DNA of 64,000 nucleotides from Kitasatospora papulosa (GCF_000717245.1 NZ_JNYQ01000004.1:1116001-1180000); one strand, 5' to 3'; positions 50,966 to 59,792 are shown, counted from the stretch's first letter. The notes: generated from the letters alone by a model not told the origin. A program made the numbers and translations.

Positions 50966-52240
50966 TCACAACTGATCGGTGACGGTGGTCCCGGGCTCCG
51001 GCGCCCGTCGTCCCGCGGACAGGGTCAGGGCGAGTGCCGCGCCCGCCAGGGGGACCGCGGCGAGCATCCCCCACAGGACGGGTCCGGGGGTGTCGAGGAG
51101 GGTTCCGGTGGCGGCGCTGCCCACCAGGACGGCGAGCCCCGACACGGAGGACAGGGCTCCGGTGGCGAGCCCGAGGCGGTCGTCGTCGACCAGGTCGGGC
51201 ACGAGCCCCCGGGCGGCGGGGGCCAGCAGCATCTGGCCGAGCGTGAGCAGGACGACGAGCGTGGCGGCGGGGAGCAGCCCGGCGGGGCCGTCGGGCGCGA
51301 GGGGTACGGCCGTGAATCCCGCGGCGACGACGGCGAGTCCGGCGACGAGGGCGGTGCGGGGCGCGATCCGGCGTGCGGACCAGCGGGTCAGCGGCAGCTG
51401 CGCGACGACGACGAGCAGGGAGGAGAGGGCGAAGAGCGCGCCGAGCGCGCTCTGGGATCCGGTGGCCCGTTCCACCTCGGCCGGCAGGGCGAGGTAGAGC
51501 TGGTTGTAGGAGACGAGGTAACTGCTGTACGCGAGGCAGAGGGTGAGGAAGGGCCGGTTGGCGAAGACCTCCCGGGGCAGGAGGGTCCGCTTTCCGGCGG
51601 GCCGGGCGCGGCGCGGCCGGCGGGGCATGAGACGGGCGTGTCCGGCGAGTACGCCGACGAAGACCAGGGCCCCGGCCAGGCACGCGGTGCGGAAGTCACC
51701 TCCCAGGAGCAGCAGCAGGCTGCCGACGAGGGGGCCGAGGAACGCTCCGGCCTGTCCGGCGGCGGAGAACACGGCCAGCACCTGGGCGCGTGGTGTGCCT
51801 GTCTCCCGCTCGTGGGTGACGGCGGCCCTGGCCGTCTCGGATTCGACGGCGGGTGAGAAGAGGGCGGCGGCGAAGCCGATGAGGAGGACGGCGCCGATGA
51901 CGCCGGCGGTGGTTCCGGCCTGGGCGAGCCAGCAGAATCCGGCGATGCGCAGGACGCAGCCGGTGAGGACGACGGGACGGGGGCCGTAGCGGTCGGTGAG
52001 GGCTCCGCCGACGACGAAGAGGCCCTGCTGGCTGAAGGTGCGCAGCCCGAGCACGAGTCCTACGAGCCATCCCGCCATGCCGAGTCCGTCGCCGAGGTGG
52101 GTGGCGAGGTAGGGCAGGACGGCGTAGAAGCCGGTGTTGAAGGCGAACTGGGTGGCGGTCAGGAGCCGGAGGTAGGGCTTGAGCTCCGGGCCGGCGCCGG
52201 TGTCCGAGGTGTCCGTGCTGCCGGTGGTGCCTGTCGTCAT
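50966..52240 (-). CDS. MFS transporter (probable exporter) of the Zur-box operon
   Basis: A 424-residue, 12-segment major facilitator. The ATG at 52240 overlaps the permease stop (ATGA). The motif-A loop VGGALTDRYGPRPVVLTG is normal, and the second half has NRPFLTLCLAYSSYLVSYNQ. It looks like the drug/metabolite exporter branch. In opine-metallophore operons of other bacteria (CntE-type) an MFS protein exports the metallophore beside a SBP/permease importer; here it follows the binding protein and permease under a Zur-like box, so a similar role is suggested, by context only. Confidence 0.85.
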   Translation of the reverse strand: MTTGTTGSTDTSDTGAGPELKPYLRLLTATQFAFNTGFYAVLPYLATHLGDGLGMAGWLVGLVLGLRTFSQQGLFVVGGALTDRYGPRPVVLTGCVLRIAGFCWLAQAGTTAGVIGAVLLIGFAAALFSPAVESETARAAVTHERETGTPRAQVLAVFSAAGQAGAFLGPLVGSLLLLLGGDFRTACLAGALVFVGVLAGHARLMPRRPRRARPAGKRTLLPREVFANRPFLTLCLAYSSYLVSYNQLYLALPAEVERATGSQSALGALFALSSLLVVVAQLPLTRWSARRIAPRTALVAGLAVVAAGFTAVPLAPDGPAGLLPAATLVVLLTLGQMLLAPAARGLVPDLVDDDRLGLATGALSSVSGLAVLVGSAATGTLLDTPGPVLWGMLAAVPLAGAALALTLSAGRRAPEPGTTVTDQL

Positions 52241-53949
52241 CGGTGCGCCCGGCCGCGTACGGCGGCGGAGGTCAGCACGGCGAGCGCGCCGAGCGCGGCC
52301 AGCGCGGCGGCGGGGCCGAGGACGGCCCAGGGGGCGCGTTCGGCGTAGGGCAGGTTCTCCGAGAGCATGCGCCCCCACTCGGGTGCGGGGGCGGGGGTCC
52401 CGAGGCCGAGGAAGCCGAGGGAGGCGAGTGCCAGGGCGATGGCGGGGACGCGCAGGACCGCGTGGCGTACGACCGGTGGCAGGACGCCCGGCAGGATGTG
52501 GCGGCGCAGCCGGTGCCACGGTCCGGCGCCGAGGGCGAGGGCCACGGTGACGTGCGGGGCGGCGCGTTCCTGGGCGAGCAGCGCGGAGGTGTGGGCGGCG
52601 AGCGGTGCCCAGGCGACGAGGGCGACGGCGACGGCCGCGCCCCAGGCGCCGGGGCCGGCGATGCCCGCGACGACGAGGCCGGCCAGGACCGCGGGCAGGG
52701 CGTTGGCGGTCTCGGTGAGGGCTCCGGCGCGGGCCGCTCCCGCGAGCAGGCCCAGGAGCAGTGTGACGGCGCCGACGGCTAGGGCGGTGAGCACGGTCCT
52801 GGCCGCGCCGTGGCCGAAGCGGGCGAGTACGTCGCGGCCCAGCGAGTCGGTGCCCAGGGGATGGGCCGCGGAGGGTGGGGCGAGGCGGGCGGCGGCATCG
52901 GCGTACAGGGGGTCGCGCAGCAGGCCGGTGAGGACGACGGCTATGAGGAGCGCGCCCAGCACCACCGCTCCGGCGGCCACGGTGCGGCGTGCGGGGAGCT
53001 TCGGTGCGACGAGCGGGGGCAGGGCGCCGTCGGTCCGTGCGGGGCCGAGCAGGGCCCTGGAGCCGAGCCGGGCGGCGAGTCCGGCGGCGACGCCGAGGAG
53101 GAGCAGGAGGAGTACGCAGGCCTGGAGGACGGGGAGGTCCTGGGCCAGGGCGGCGGCGAGGGCGGTGCCTCCGAGGCCGGGGATGGCGTACAGCGCCTCG
53201 ACGGCGACGGCCCCGCCGGTGAGCCCGACGACGACGAGGCCGGTCTGGGGCAGCAGTGCGGGCAGGGCGCGGTGCAGGGCGTGGGCGGCGATCCTGCGGG
53301 CGGGCATGCCGTGGGCGGTGGCGGCGCGCGCCCAGGGTTCGGCGAAGACGGCGGGCAGGGCGTCGTCCAGGAGCCGCCCGAGCAGCGCGCCGGCGGGGAC
53401 GCCCATCGCGAGGGCGGGCAGCACGAACTGGTTCGCTGCGCCCCAGCCGAGGGCGGGGAACCAGCCCAGCTGTACGGCGAGGACGGTGGCCAGCACGGCG
53501 GCGAGGAGGAATTCCGGGAGGGCGGCGAGCACGGCGGCGCCGACACCCGCGCGGGTGGTGACGAGCCGTCGGTGGGCGCCGCGCCGGAGCGTTCCGGCGG
53601 CGAGGGCGAGCGCCAGGAGGACGGCGACGGCGAGCGAGGCGGCCATGAGGGTGAGGGAGACGCCGAGCGCGGACGTCACGTCGGGGCCGACCGGCTGTCC
53701 GGAGACCCAGGACTCCCCCAGGTCGCCGCGCGGCAGTCCGGACGCCCAGGCGCCGAGGACGTGCAGCGGTCCGCCGTCGAGTCCGGTCTCGGCACGGATC
53801 GCGTCGAGCACGGCGGGCGTGGGCGGGCGGTCGGCGTAGCGGGCGTGCAGGATGGTCAGCGCCGGATCGGTGCGGGTCAGTCGGGGCAGCAGGCCGATGA
53901 GGGCGACGACGGCGAGGAGCGCGCCGAGCCGCCCGGCGAGGTACTTCAC
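52237..53949 (-). CDS. Fused DppB-DppC-type ABC permease
   Basis: A 570-residue protein that contains both permease halves of a peptide/nickel transporter in one chain. The N-terminal half (MKYLAGRLGALLAVVALIGL, ILHARYADRPPTPAVLDAIR, LVVVGLTGGAVAVEALYAIP) is the DppB type and the C-terminal half (SAAHPLGTDSLGRDVLARFG, LASLGFLGLGTPAPAPEWGR) is DppC type, with the HPLGTDxxGRD and LGLGxxxPxPEWG EAA-loop signatures. Such fusions are uncommon but occur in actinobacteria. It is 4 bases from the binding-protein stop upstream and overlaps the MFS gene downstream. No ATPase gene is in the operon. Confidence 0.88.
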   Translation of the reverse strand: MKYLAGRLGALLAVVALIGLLPRLTRTDPALTILHARYADRPPTPAVLDAIRAETGLDGGPLHVLGAWASGLPRGDLGESWVSGQPVGPDVTSALGVSLTLMAASLAVAVLLALALAAGTLRRGAHRRLVTTRAGVGAAVLAALPEFLLAAVLATVLAVQLGWFPALGWGAANQFVLPALAMGVPAGALLGRLLDDALPAVFAEPWARAATAHGMPARRIAAHALHRALPALLPQTGLVVVGLTGGAVAVEALYAIPGLGGTALAAALAQDLPVLQACVLLLLLLGVAAGLAARLGSRALLGPARTDGALPPLVAPKLPARRTVAAGAVVLGALLIAVVLTGLLRDPLYADAAARLAPPSAAHPLGTDSLGRDVLARFGHGAARTVLTALAVGAVTLLLGLLAGAARAGALTETANALPAVLAGLVVAGIAGPGAWGAAVAVALVAWAPLAAHTSALLAQERAAPHVTVALALGAGPWHRLRRHILPGVLPPVVRHAVLRVPAIALALASLGFLGLGTPAPAPEWGRMLSENLPYAERAPWAVLGPAAALAALGALAVLTSAAVRGRAHR

Positions 53950-53953
53950 CCGG

Positions 53954-55465
53954 TCATCCGACGTGGGTGTCGGCGGTGATGAGGGTGCGTTCCATCGGGT
54001 CGAGTGCGACGCCTTCGACCCGGGCGTCGTCGTAGCCCTGGACGAAGCGCTCGTGGACGAGCGGTACGAGCGCGTCGGCTCCCAGGACGGCGGCCTCGGC
54101 GGTCATCCCCGCACTGTGGCGGGCGTCGGTGGCGCGCAGTGAGGCCGCCTTGTCGACGGCCGCGTCGACGTCCTTGTCGCACAGCTGGGAGATGTTGAAG
54201 CTGCCGTCGCAGGTGAAGTCGGAGGCGAGGTAGGAGACGGGGTCGGCGGTGTCCAGGAGGGTGTTGCGGGCCTGGATGAACGCGTCGTACTTCCCGGCGA
54301 GCGCGTCGGCTTCCATCTGCGCGTAGTCGCGGACCACCTGCTCGACGGTGAAGCCGCGCTTCTCGAGCTGCTGCTGGACGAGTGTCGCGACCTCGGGGAG
54401 CTCGGGCCGGTTGGTGTAGGTGGCAAGGACGATCTTCTTCGTCTCCGCCACCTTCTCGGGGCTCGCGGCCGGGGTGCGTCCGGTGGGTGCGGTGCGCTTG
54501 CCGGCGGCCCAGGGGATGCCGGGGCCGAGGAGCCCCTTGGCGGTGTCCGCACGGCCCTCGTACACCCCGTCGACCAGGGCCTTGGAGTCGATGGCCTCGC
54601 GGGCGGCGGCGCGCATGGCGGGATCGGCGAAGACACCGCGCACGGTGTTGAGGGAGAGGCCGTTGGTCCGGGCGGAGGGGAACTCGTGGACGTAGGAGTC
54701 ACCGAGCAGGGACGCCTGTGCGATCGGTACGTACTCGGCGACGTCGACGGTCTTCGTGCGCAGCGCGTTGGCGCGGGCGGTGCCGTCGGCGGCGAAGGTG
54801 ACGTCGACGCCGGGGGCCTTCGCCTTGCCGCCCCAGTAGTCGGCGTTGCGCTCGAGGGTGGCGGAGACGGCGCCCTTGACGCCGGTCAGGGTGAACGGCC
54901 CGGTGGCGTGCCCGGCGGGGTTCGCCCTGCCGTTCTCGTAGGCGCCGGCGGACAGGATCGTGAGCGACGGGTTGGCGAGCCGCTGCGGGAGGAGGGGGTC
55001 CTCGCCCTTGGTGACGATCCGTACGGTGCCGGGTCCGGCGGCCGTGGCCGTCAGGGGGGTGTCGGACAGCACCCGGGGCAGCGGGGACGCCTTGCCCGCG
55101 GCGGTGAGGGAGCGGACGACGGCGTCCGCGTCGACCTTCGTACCGTCCTGGAAGACCGCGTCGCGGAGGGTGAAGGTCCAGGTGGTGGGGTTGTCCTGCT
55201 TCCAGGAGGTGGCGAGGGCGGGCTCGGCTGCCCCGTTCCTGTCGAGGGTGGTGAGGCCCTCGATGACGGCGAGCCGGCTGAGGGTGACCGCGTCGTCGCC
55301 GTAGGGGGACATGGCCTGGGCGGGCGGGAAGGCCATGACGACCCGGAGCCGCTGTGCGTCGCCGGACGCCCCGGAACCGCTCGACGAGGAGCAGGCGGCG
55401 AGCGGGAGGAGCAGGGCGGCGGTGGCGGCGGCCACCGTCAGCGGGGTGCGACGGGACGTAGGCAT
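53954..55465 (-). CDS. SBP_bac_5 (peptide/nickel/metallophore-type) binding lipoprotein
   Basis: A 503-residue extracytoplasmic binding protein. A lipoprotein signal peptide (TVAAATAALLLPLAACSSSS, lipobox LAAC with Cys at about residue 25) precedes a SBP_bac_5 body (AVIEGLTTLDRNGAAEPALA, SWKQDNPTTWTFTLRDAVFQ, AREAIDSKALVDGVYEGRAD). The family binds peptides, nickel or metallophore complexes. Its ATG is seven bases after TAGGGT, with no ribosome-binding site, and a Zur/Fur-like box TGATAATCGTTTTCA (minus strand) lies 16 bases upstream of the ATG. Zinc-repressed expression is therefore likely. A nickel- or zinc-chelate ligand is suspected, not shown. Confidence 0.9.
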   Translation of the reverse strand: MPTSRRTPLTVAAATAALLLPLAACSSSSGSGASGDAQRLRVVMAFPPAQAMSPYGDDAVTLSRLAVIEGLTTLDRNGAAEPALATSWKQDNPTTWTFTLRDAVFQDGTKVDADAVVRSLTAAGKASPLPRVLSDTPLTATAAGPGTVRIVTKGEDPLLPQRLANPSLTILSAGAYENGRANPAGHATGPFTLTGVKGAVSATLERNADYWGGKAKAPGVDVTFAADGTARANALRTKTVDVAEYVPIAQASLLGDSYVHEFPSARTNGLSLNTVRGVFADPAMRAAAREAIDSKALVDGVYEGRADTAKGLLGPGIPWAAGKRTAPTGRTPAASPEKVAETKKIVLATYTNRPELPEVATLVQQQLEKRGFTVEQVVRDYAQMEADALAGKYDAFIQARNTLLDTADPVSYLASDFTCDGSFNISQLCDKDVDAAVDKAASLRATDARHSAGMTAEAAVLGADALVPLVHERFVQGYDDARVEGVALDPMERTLITADTHVG

Positions 55466-55472
55466 GAGGAGG

Positions 55473-55478
55473 ACCCTA
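55473..55478 (-). promoter_or_regulatory. -10 element TAGGGT for the leaderless binding-protein gene
   Basis: On the minus strand TAGGGT is seven bases before the ATG at 55465. The spacer between it and any -35 is occupied by the Zur-like box. Confidence 0.55.
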
Positions 55479-55480
55479 TA

Positions 55481-55495
55481 TGAAAACGATTATCA
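55481..55495. promoter_or_regulatory. Zur/Fur-like operator TGAAAACGATTATCA
   Basis: This near-palindrome (arms TGAAAA/TTATCA, one mismatch) matches the actinobacterial Zur pattern (TGAAAATGATTTTCA) at most positions. It is immediately upstream of the -10 of the binding-lipoprotein operon and also contains the stop of the upstream GNAT gene. Binding would block transcription of that operon. Confidence 0.6.
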
Positions 55496-56101
55496 TCCGA
55501 TATTTGCGGTGATCAGCCCTGCGGAAGCGGGCATCGGCAGTTCGAAGTGGATGATGCCCTGACCCCCGTCCGGCAGCGCGCGCTCGTCGCAGACCTCGTG
55601 GGCGAGTGACCGCCAGAACGGCTCGGCACCCGGCACGGCCGGATCGGTGTGCAGATAGAGCGAGGTGTAGCCGCCCGCCCGCGCGGCGAACTCCCCGAGC
55701 TCCCGCACCAGCATGCGTGCCAGACCGTGCCTGCGGTGCTCGGGGCGTACGTAGATCCGGCAGAGCTGGGCCGTCGAACCGGAGGGGAAGCGGTCGGCCA
55801 CCCACCGCGGATTGGGCGGGGACTGCGGACCCCGGTCCCGCACCGCACCGGTCGCCACGACCTCGCCGTCGCGCACGACGACCATGAGCGTGCAGCGCGC
55901 GGGGCGCAGATAGGAACCTTCGAGGTCGATGATGTCGGCGTGCCAGCGGGGCACGTAGCCGGAGCGCAGGTCGTGGTAGACGGTGTCCAGCATGACGGCC
56001 CGCGCGCCACCGACGTCCTGTGCGGTGGCGGTCCGCAGGACGTAGCCGGACGCACCGGCCGGCACGTCCGGCACCCTCGTCGCCCCGGCGGTCGCACTCA
56101 T
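55493..56101 (-). CDS. GNAT family N-acetyltransferase upstream of the Zur-box operon
   Basis: A 202-residue GNAT protein from ATG 56101 (with GGTGAG upstream; a GTG codon directly precedes it). N-terminal RTATAQDVGGARAVMLDTVY, then IYVRPEHRRHGLARMLVREL as the acetyl-CoA Q/R-x-x-G-x-G/A motif, and the C-terminal GGYTSLYLHTDPAVPGAEPF. Substrate unknown. Its stop lies inside the Zur-like box, 27 bases before the lipoprotein start on the same strand. It could be a separate gene or, by association with the operon, a modifier of the transported compound. Confidence 0.85.
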   Translation of the reverse strand: MSATAGATRVPDVPAGASGYVLRTATAQDVGGARAVMLDTVYHDLRSGYVPRWHADIIDLEGSYLRPARCTLMVVVRDGEVVATGAVRDRGPQSPPNPRWVADRFPSGSTAQLCRIYVRPEHRRHGLARMLVRELGEFAARAGGYTSLYLHTDPAVPGAEPFWRSLAHEVCDERALPDGGQGIIHFELPMPASAGLITANIG

Positions 56102-56253
56102 CACGGACGCTCACCCTCGCTCTACGCCGATACGGAACCTCACCTGCCAGGTCAGCGTACGTGCAACCGATGTGCAATAAGAAGGCGGGGCCTCGTGGCG
56201 CGGCGATCCTCCGCCGCACCACGAGGCCCCGCCTCCGCTCGGACTCCCCCGCG

Positions 56254-56772
56254 TCAGTCCTCTGCGCGGTAGACCAGAGCCGTCGCGATGCCCGCGATGC
56301 CCTCGCCCCGGCCGGTGAAGCCGAGACCGTCGGAGGTGGCGGCCGACAGCGAGACGGGTGCGCCCACCGCGTCCGACAGCACCTTCTGGGCCTCGTCGCG
56401 CCGCTTGCCGATCTTCGGACGGAGACCGACGACCTGCACCGCGACGTTGCCGATCCCGAAGCCCTCGGCACGCACGATCCGCGCGGCCTCGGTGAGCAGG
56501 GTGACGCCGGACGCTCCCGACCACTCCGGGCGGCCGGTACCGAAGTGCTGACCCAGGTCGCCGAGCCCGGCCGCGGAGAACAGGGCGTTGCAGGCCGCGT
56601 GGGCCACGACGTCGGCGTCGGAGTGCCCGGCGAGTCCGGGCCCCTCGCCCTCCCACAGCAGCCCGGCGCACCAGAGCTCGCGGCCCTCCTCGAAGGCGTG
56701 GATGTCGGTGCCGATGCCCACGAGCGGGATCACGGGGGCCGGCCGACGCTGCTTCACCGCCTCAGAATCCAT
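56254..56772 (-). CDS. ispF: 2-C-methyl-D-erythritol 2,4-cyclodiphosphate synthase
   Basis: A 172-residue trimeric zinc enzyme of the MEP isoprenoid pathway. The metal-binding GIGTDIHAFEEGRELWCAGL and HSDADVVAHAACNALFSAAG motifs are intact, and the C-terminal ATSDGLGFTGRGEGIAGIAT is the usual end. It cyclises the CDP-ME phosphate product of IspE. Its ATG at 56772 lies inside the end of ispD (11-base overlap), so the two are co-translated. IspE is elsewhere. Confidence 0.97.
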   Translation of the reverse strand: MDSEAVKQRRPAPVIPLVGIGTDIHAFEEGRELWCAGLLWEGEGPGLAGHSDADVVAHAACNALFSAAGLGDLGQHFGTGRPEWSGASGVTLLTEAARIVRAEGFGIGNVAVQVVGLRPKIGKRRDEAQKVLSDAVGAPVSLSAATSDGLGFTGRGEGIAGIATALVYRAED

Positions 56773-57526
56773 CGTTCGCCCTCCGGCGTGCGAGAACGGC
56801 CTCCGCCAGGACCAGGTCCAGGGGGCGGGTCACCTTGAACGCCTCCTCATGGCCCGGCACGACGACGACGGGCGCGCCCAGCCGCTCGACCATGCCCGCG
56901 TCGTCGGTCGCGCCCTCACCGTCGACGGCCACACTCTCGTGCGCGCGGACGAGCGTGTCCCGGTCGAAGCCCTGAGGCGTCTGCACGGCCCGCAGCCGCG
57001 CCCGTACGGGAGTCGAGAGGACCGGCTCCGGCACTCCCGGCTCCGCCGGCTCGACCTCCTTGACCGTGTCGGCGAGGGGAAGCGCGGGAACGACGGCCGG
57101 AGCCCCGTCCCGCACGGCCTCGATGACGGCGTCCACGGTGTCGACGGGCACCAGGGGCCGGGCCGCGTCATGGACGAGGACGACGGAGACGTCGTCCGGC
57201 AGGGCGTCGAGGCCGAGCCTCACGGACTCCTGTCGCGTGGCCCCGCCGGGCACGACGACGTAGTCGGTGCGCTCGGGCAGCGCGTGCCCGTCGATGAGGT
57301 TCTTGACCTCGGCCGCGCCGTCCGGGGGCGCGACCAGGACCACGAGGGTGACGGCCCGTGAGGCCGCCATGGCGCGCACGGCGTGGATCAGCATGGGGGT
57401 ACCGCCGAGCGCGCGCAGCGCCTTCGGGGTACCGGGTCCCATCCGCACACCGCGGCCCGCCGCGGGGATCACCGCGGCGGTACGGGAAGGGCTCGGTTCA
57501 GCAGGCGTCGGTGACATCGATGACAT
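56762..57526 (-). CDS. ispD: 2-C-methyl-D-erythritol 4-phosphate cytidylyltransferase
   Basis: A 254-residue MEP-pathway enzyme that makes CDP-methylerythritol. The CTP-binding signature VIPAAGRGVRMGPGTPKALR, VVPGGATRQESVRLGLDALP, VVLVHDAARPLVP and DTLVRAH-type catalytic region (RAVQTPQGFDRDTLVRAHES) are present. The ATG at 57526 has GGAG at good spacing; the ATG nine bases later is possible. It is the upstream gene of the ispD-ispF operon. About 400 bases upstream is the CarD gene, also on this strand. Confidence 0.96.
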   Translation of the reverse strand: MSSMSPTPAEPSPSRTAAVIPAAGRGVRMGPGTPKALRALGGTPMLIHAVRAMAASRAVTLVVLVAPPDGAAEVKNLIDGHALPERTDYVVVPGGATRQESVRLGLDALPDDVSVVLVHDAARPLVPVDTVDAVIEAVRDGAPAVVPALPLADTVKEVEPAEPGVPEPVLSTPVRARLRAVQTPQGFDRDTLVRAHESVAVDGEGATDDAGMVERLGAPVVVVPGHEEAFKVTRPLDLVLAEAVLARRRANDGF

Positions 57527-57924
57527 CGGTTGCACTCCGCAGCTTCGGCAGGTTTGTTTCCACCGCCGACATGGGTATGGCCTGGGCGTACCCCGACCGT
57601 AGGTTGGGGAATGAGCCGTGCGCGATGCTCGACCCGACCGGGACCCCTTCCGTGACCCCTGGTCGGCCGAGCCGCAGCGGGGCTCGGTGGAGATGGCTCT
57701 CGGTGGACATGGCTGGAGGGACGGGGGCGCGGCGTCGGCTCCGCGGGTGGACGGTTTTCCGGACGGACCGCCGGTGCGATCCGGGTGGATCTTCCGTTCG
57801 GATCCGAACATGCCGCAGCGCCCGACGACTCACCGTGCATACGGCTCGTCAGCGGGCACCGCGGCATATCTTCTAGGACCGGATTCGGTTCGCCGGCGTC
57901 ATCCGGTCACCGGTGTCGTCCGGT
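57527..57924. other. Gene-free region between carD and ispD
   Basis: No gene is visible. It contains a perfect 14-bp palindrome GTTCGGATCCGAAC at 57796-57809, about 270 bases upstream of the ispD start. The carD end is followed by a run of cggttc/gaaccg-like half-sites (57880-57925). ispD's promoter probably lies here; I could not place it. Confidence 0.5.
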
Positions 57925-58407
57925 TCAGGACGCGAGGACCTCGTCGAGCAGGGCCTCGGCCTTGTCCTCGTTCGTGTTCTCCGCGAGAGCGAGCTCGCTC
58001 ACCAGGATCTGGCGGGCCTTGGCGAGCATGCGCTTCTCACCAGCGGAGAGTCCACGCTCACGCTCGCGACGCCACAGGTCACGCACCACTTCGGCGACCT
58101 TGATGACATCGCCGGAGGCGAGCTTCTCAAGATTTGCCTTGTAGCGACGGGACCAGTTCGTCGGCTCCTCGGCATACGGTGCGCGCAGCACCTCGAAGAC
58201 CCGGTCCAGGCCTTCCTGCCCGACTACGTCGCGCACACCGACGAACTCCGCATTGTCTGCCGGTACGCGGACCGTCAAGTCGCCTTGGGCGACCTTGAGC
58301 ACCAAGTAGGTCTTGTCCACGCCTTTGATCTGGCGAGTTTCGATAGCCTCGATCAGCGCGGCCCCGTGATGGGGATAGACCACGGTGTCGCCAACCTTGA
58401 ACGTCAT
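57925..58407 (-). CDS. carD: CarD family transcriptional regulator
   Basis: A 160-residue CarD/CdnL-type protein. The N-terminal RNA-polymerase-interacting domain is FKVGDTVVYPHHGAALIEAI, then TYLVLKVAQGDLTVRVPADN; the C-terminal domain is helical (NWSRRYKANLEKLASGDVIK, VAEVVRDLWRRERERGLSAG). It contacts the beta subunit and stabilises open complexes at rRNA and other vegetative promoters; it is essential in mycobacteria. AAGGGG precedes the ATG. It is an independent gene upstream of the ispDF operon, a conserved arrangement in actinobacteria. Confidence 0.96.
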   Translation of the reverse strand: MTFKVGDTVVYPHHGAALIEAIETRQIKGVDKTYLVLKVAQGDLTVRVPADNAEFVGVRDVVGQEGLDRVFEVLRAPYAEEPTNWSRRYKANLEKLASGDVIKVAEVVRDLWRRERERGLSAGEKRMLAKARQILVSELALAENTNEDKAEALLDEVLAS

Positions 58408-59068
58408 GTGACAGGTACCCCTTCCGTGGCTATCCAGAGTAACACGAGAACAGCATCTCCTGAATGGCGTTTTCGCAGGTCAGGGCATATCTCGGGGCTT
58501 GACAACTGCGACACGAACGTGCTGCGAGAGGCTTCCGGAAGGCGATATTCGCAGGTCGGAGCGGGCGCGTGGCCACCCCGAAACACACGCGTCACACATG
58601 CCGGAAGACCTCCAGAAGGGGCTGAACGTCCCGTTTTGTCGGTTTCCGCGTGGTGAACTTTCCGTACTCCGTTCGGACGTCGATCACTCGTACGGCCCTA
58701 AGCGTCGATGGCCAATGAAATTGATCAACGGCCGGAGCGGGTGGATTATGCGCGGGAAATACGCCGCGGTCCGGAAATCGATCATCGGCCGATCAACACA
58801 CTGATCAGCCGCGTTTTGTGAACGCGGCGCGAATCCGCACCGTGGGAAGGACGGCCGTGACGCGACGGAGCGATGTCCGAACCGCCGGCGGACGGTGCCG
58901 GTCCACAGGTCGGAGGACGCCAGGGGGCGGGTCGGGTGCGGGCCCGGGACGACGGCTCGGTAACCTGAGCCCGCTGACACACACTTAGGGCGGCTTTACG
59001 GCCGCTCGGGCCTCCTGTCCGCAGAGTCCGAAGTCCGCAGTCCGAACGTTCAAGGAGTTGCCGCCGCC
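58408..59068. other. Gene-free 661-base region upstream of carD
   Basis: No gene is supported. It holds the promoters of carD (minus) and of the lipoprotein gene (plus). Notable elements are a direct repeat TTCGCAGGTC(A/G)G (58472 and 58549), a 10-bp palindrome CTTCCGGAAG (58532-58541), and a cluster of gatca/tgatc pairs (58721-58808). The middle (58580-58820) is less GC-rich than its surroundings. Confidence 0.5.
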
Positions 59069-59725
59069 GTGAGCCGCAGCCTTCGACACGGCGCCCTCGC
59101 CGCCACTGCCCTCGTGTTCCCGATCGCCGCACTGTCCGCGTGCAGTGCCGGCAACGACGCGCAGACGCTTCAGGTCAGGCCGGACAACGCAGCCACCGCT
59201 GTCGACAACATCAAGATCCAGAACCTGAACATCATCACCCAGCCCGAGGCGGACGCCGAAGGCCCGGCGGTCGTCGCCGCGACCCTCTTCAACGACGGCA
59301 CGAAGCAGGAGGTCGTGGAGAAGATCGCCCTCCCCGGCACCGGCACCACGGTGAAGCTGCAGGCCGCCAAGGGCAAGGGACCGCTCGTGGTCCCGGCCGG
59401 CGGACGGGTCGTCATCGGCGGCAAGAACAACGCCTCGGCGGTGATCGAGGACGGCCGCAAGGCCGGGGCCAACGGCAACGTCCAGGCCGTCGCCTTCACG
59501 TTCAGCGAGACGGGCGACATCGAGCTCGGCGCCGCCATCGTCCCGGCGACCAGCTTCTTCGAGGGCTTCGGCCCGAGCGCGCTGCCGTCGCCGAAGCCCA
59601 CGCCCTCCACGTCCGCGTCGGACTCCGCCTCGGAGACGCCGGGTGAAGCCTCCGAGACGCCGGGCGAAGGGTCGGAGAGCCCCTCGGGCACGGCCACGCC
59701 GACCGGCGAAGCCACCACCGGCTGA
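59069..59725 (+). CDS. Secreted lipoprotein, unknown function
   Basis: A 218-residue lipoprotein from GTG 59069 with AAGGAG at somewhat long spacing. The signal peptide ends in LSAC (LVFPIAALSAC), so it is lipidated at the Cys. The mature part is a beta-rich domain (NIKIQNLNIITQPEADAEGP, VVVAATLFNDGTKQEV-like copies, ELGAAIVPATSFFEGFGPSA), perhaps a copper- or periplasmic-binding-like fold, followed by a Ser/Thr/Glu/Pro-rich tail with repeated SETPGE. It is divergent from carD and convergent with phoP. Function unknown. Confidence 0.75.
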   Translation: MSRSLRHGALAATALVFPIAALSACSAGNDAQTLQVRPDNAATAVDNIKIQNLNIITQPEADAEGPAVVAATLFNDGTKQEVVEKIALPGTGTTVKLQAAKGKGPLVVPAGGRVVIGGKNNASAVIEDGRKAGANGNVQAVAFTFSETGDIELGAAIVPATSFFEGFGPSALPSPKPTPSTSASDSASETPGEASETPGEGSESPSGTATPTGEATTG

Positions 59726-59741
59726 TCACGTACGTCGCGCG

Positions 59742-59774
59742 CGTGGGGGTGCCTCCGACGGAGGCACCCCCACG
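59742..59774. terminator. Bidirectional terminator between lipoprotein and phoP
   Basis: Perfect 15-base arms (59742-59756 and 59760-59774) with a 3-base loop lie between the convergent stops (59725 and 59793). Confidence 0.9.
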
Positions 59775-59792
59775 TTGCTCGCGGCTCGCGGC

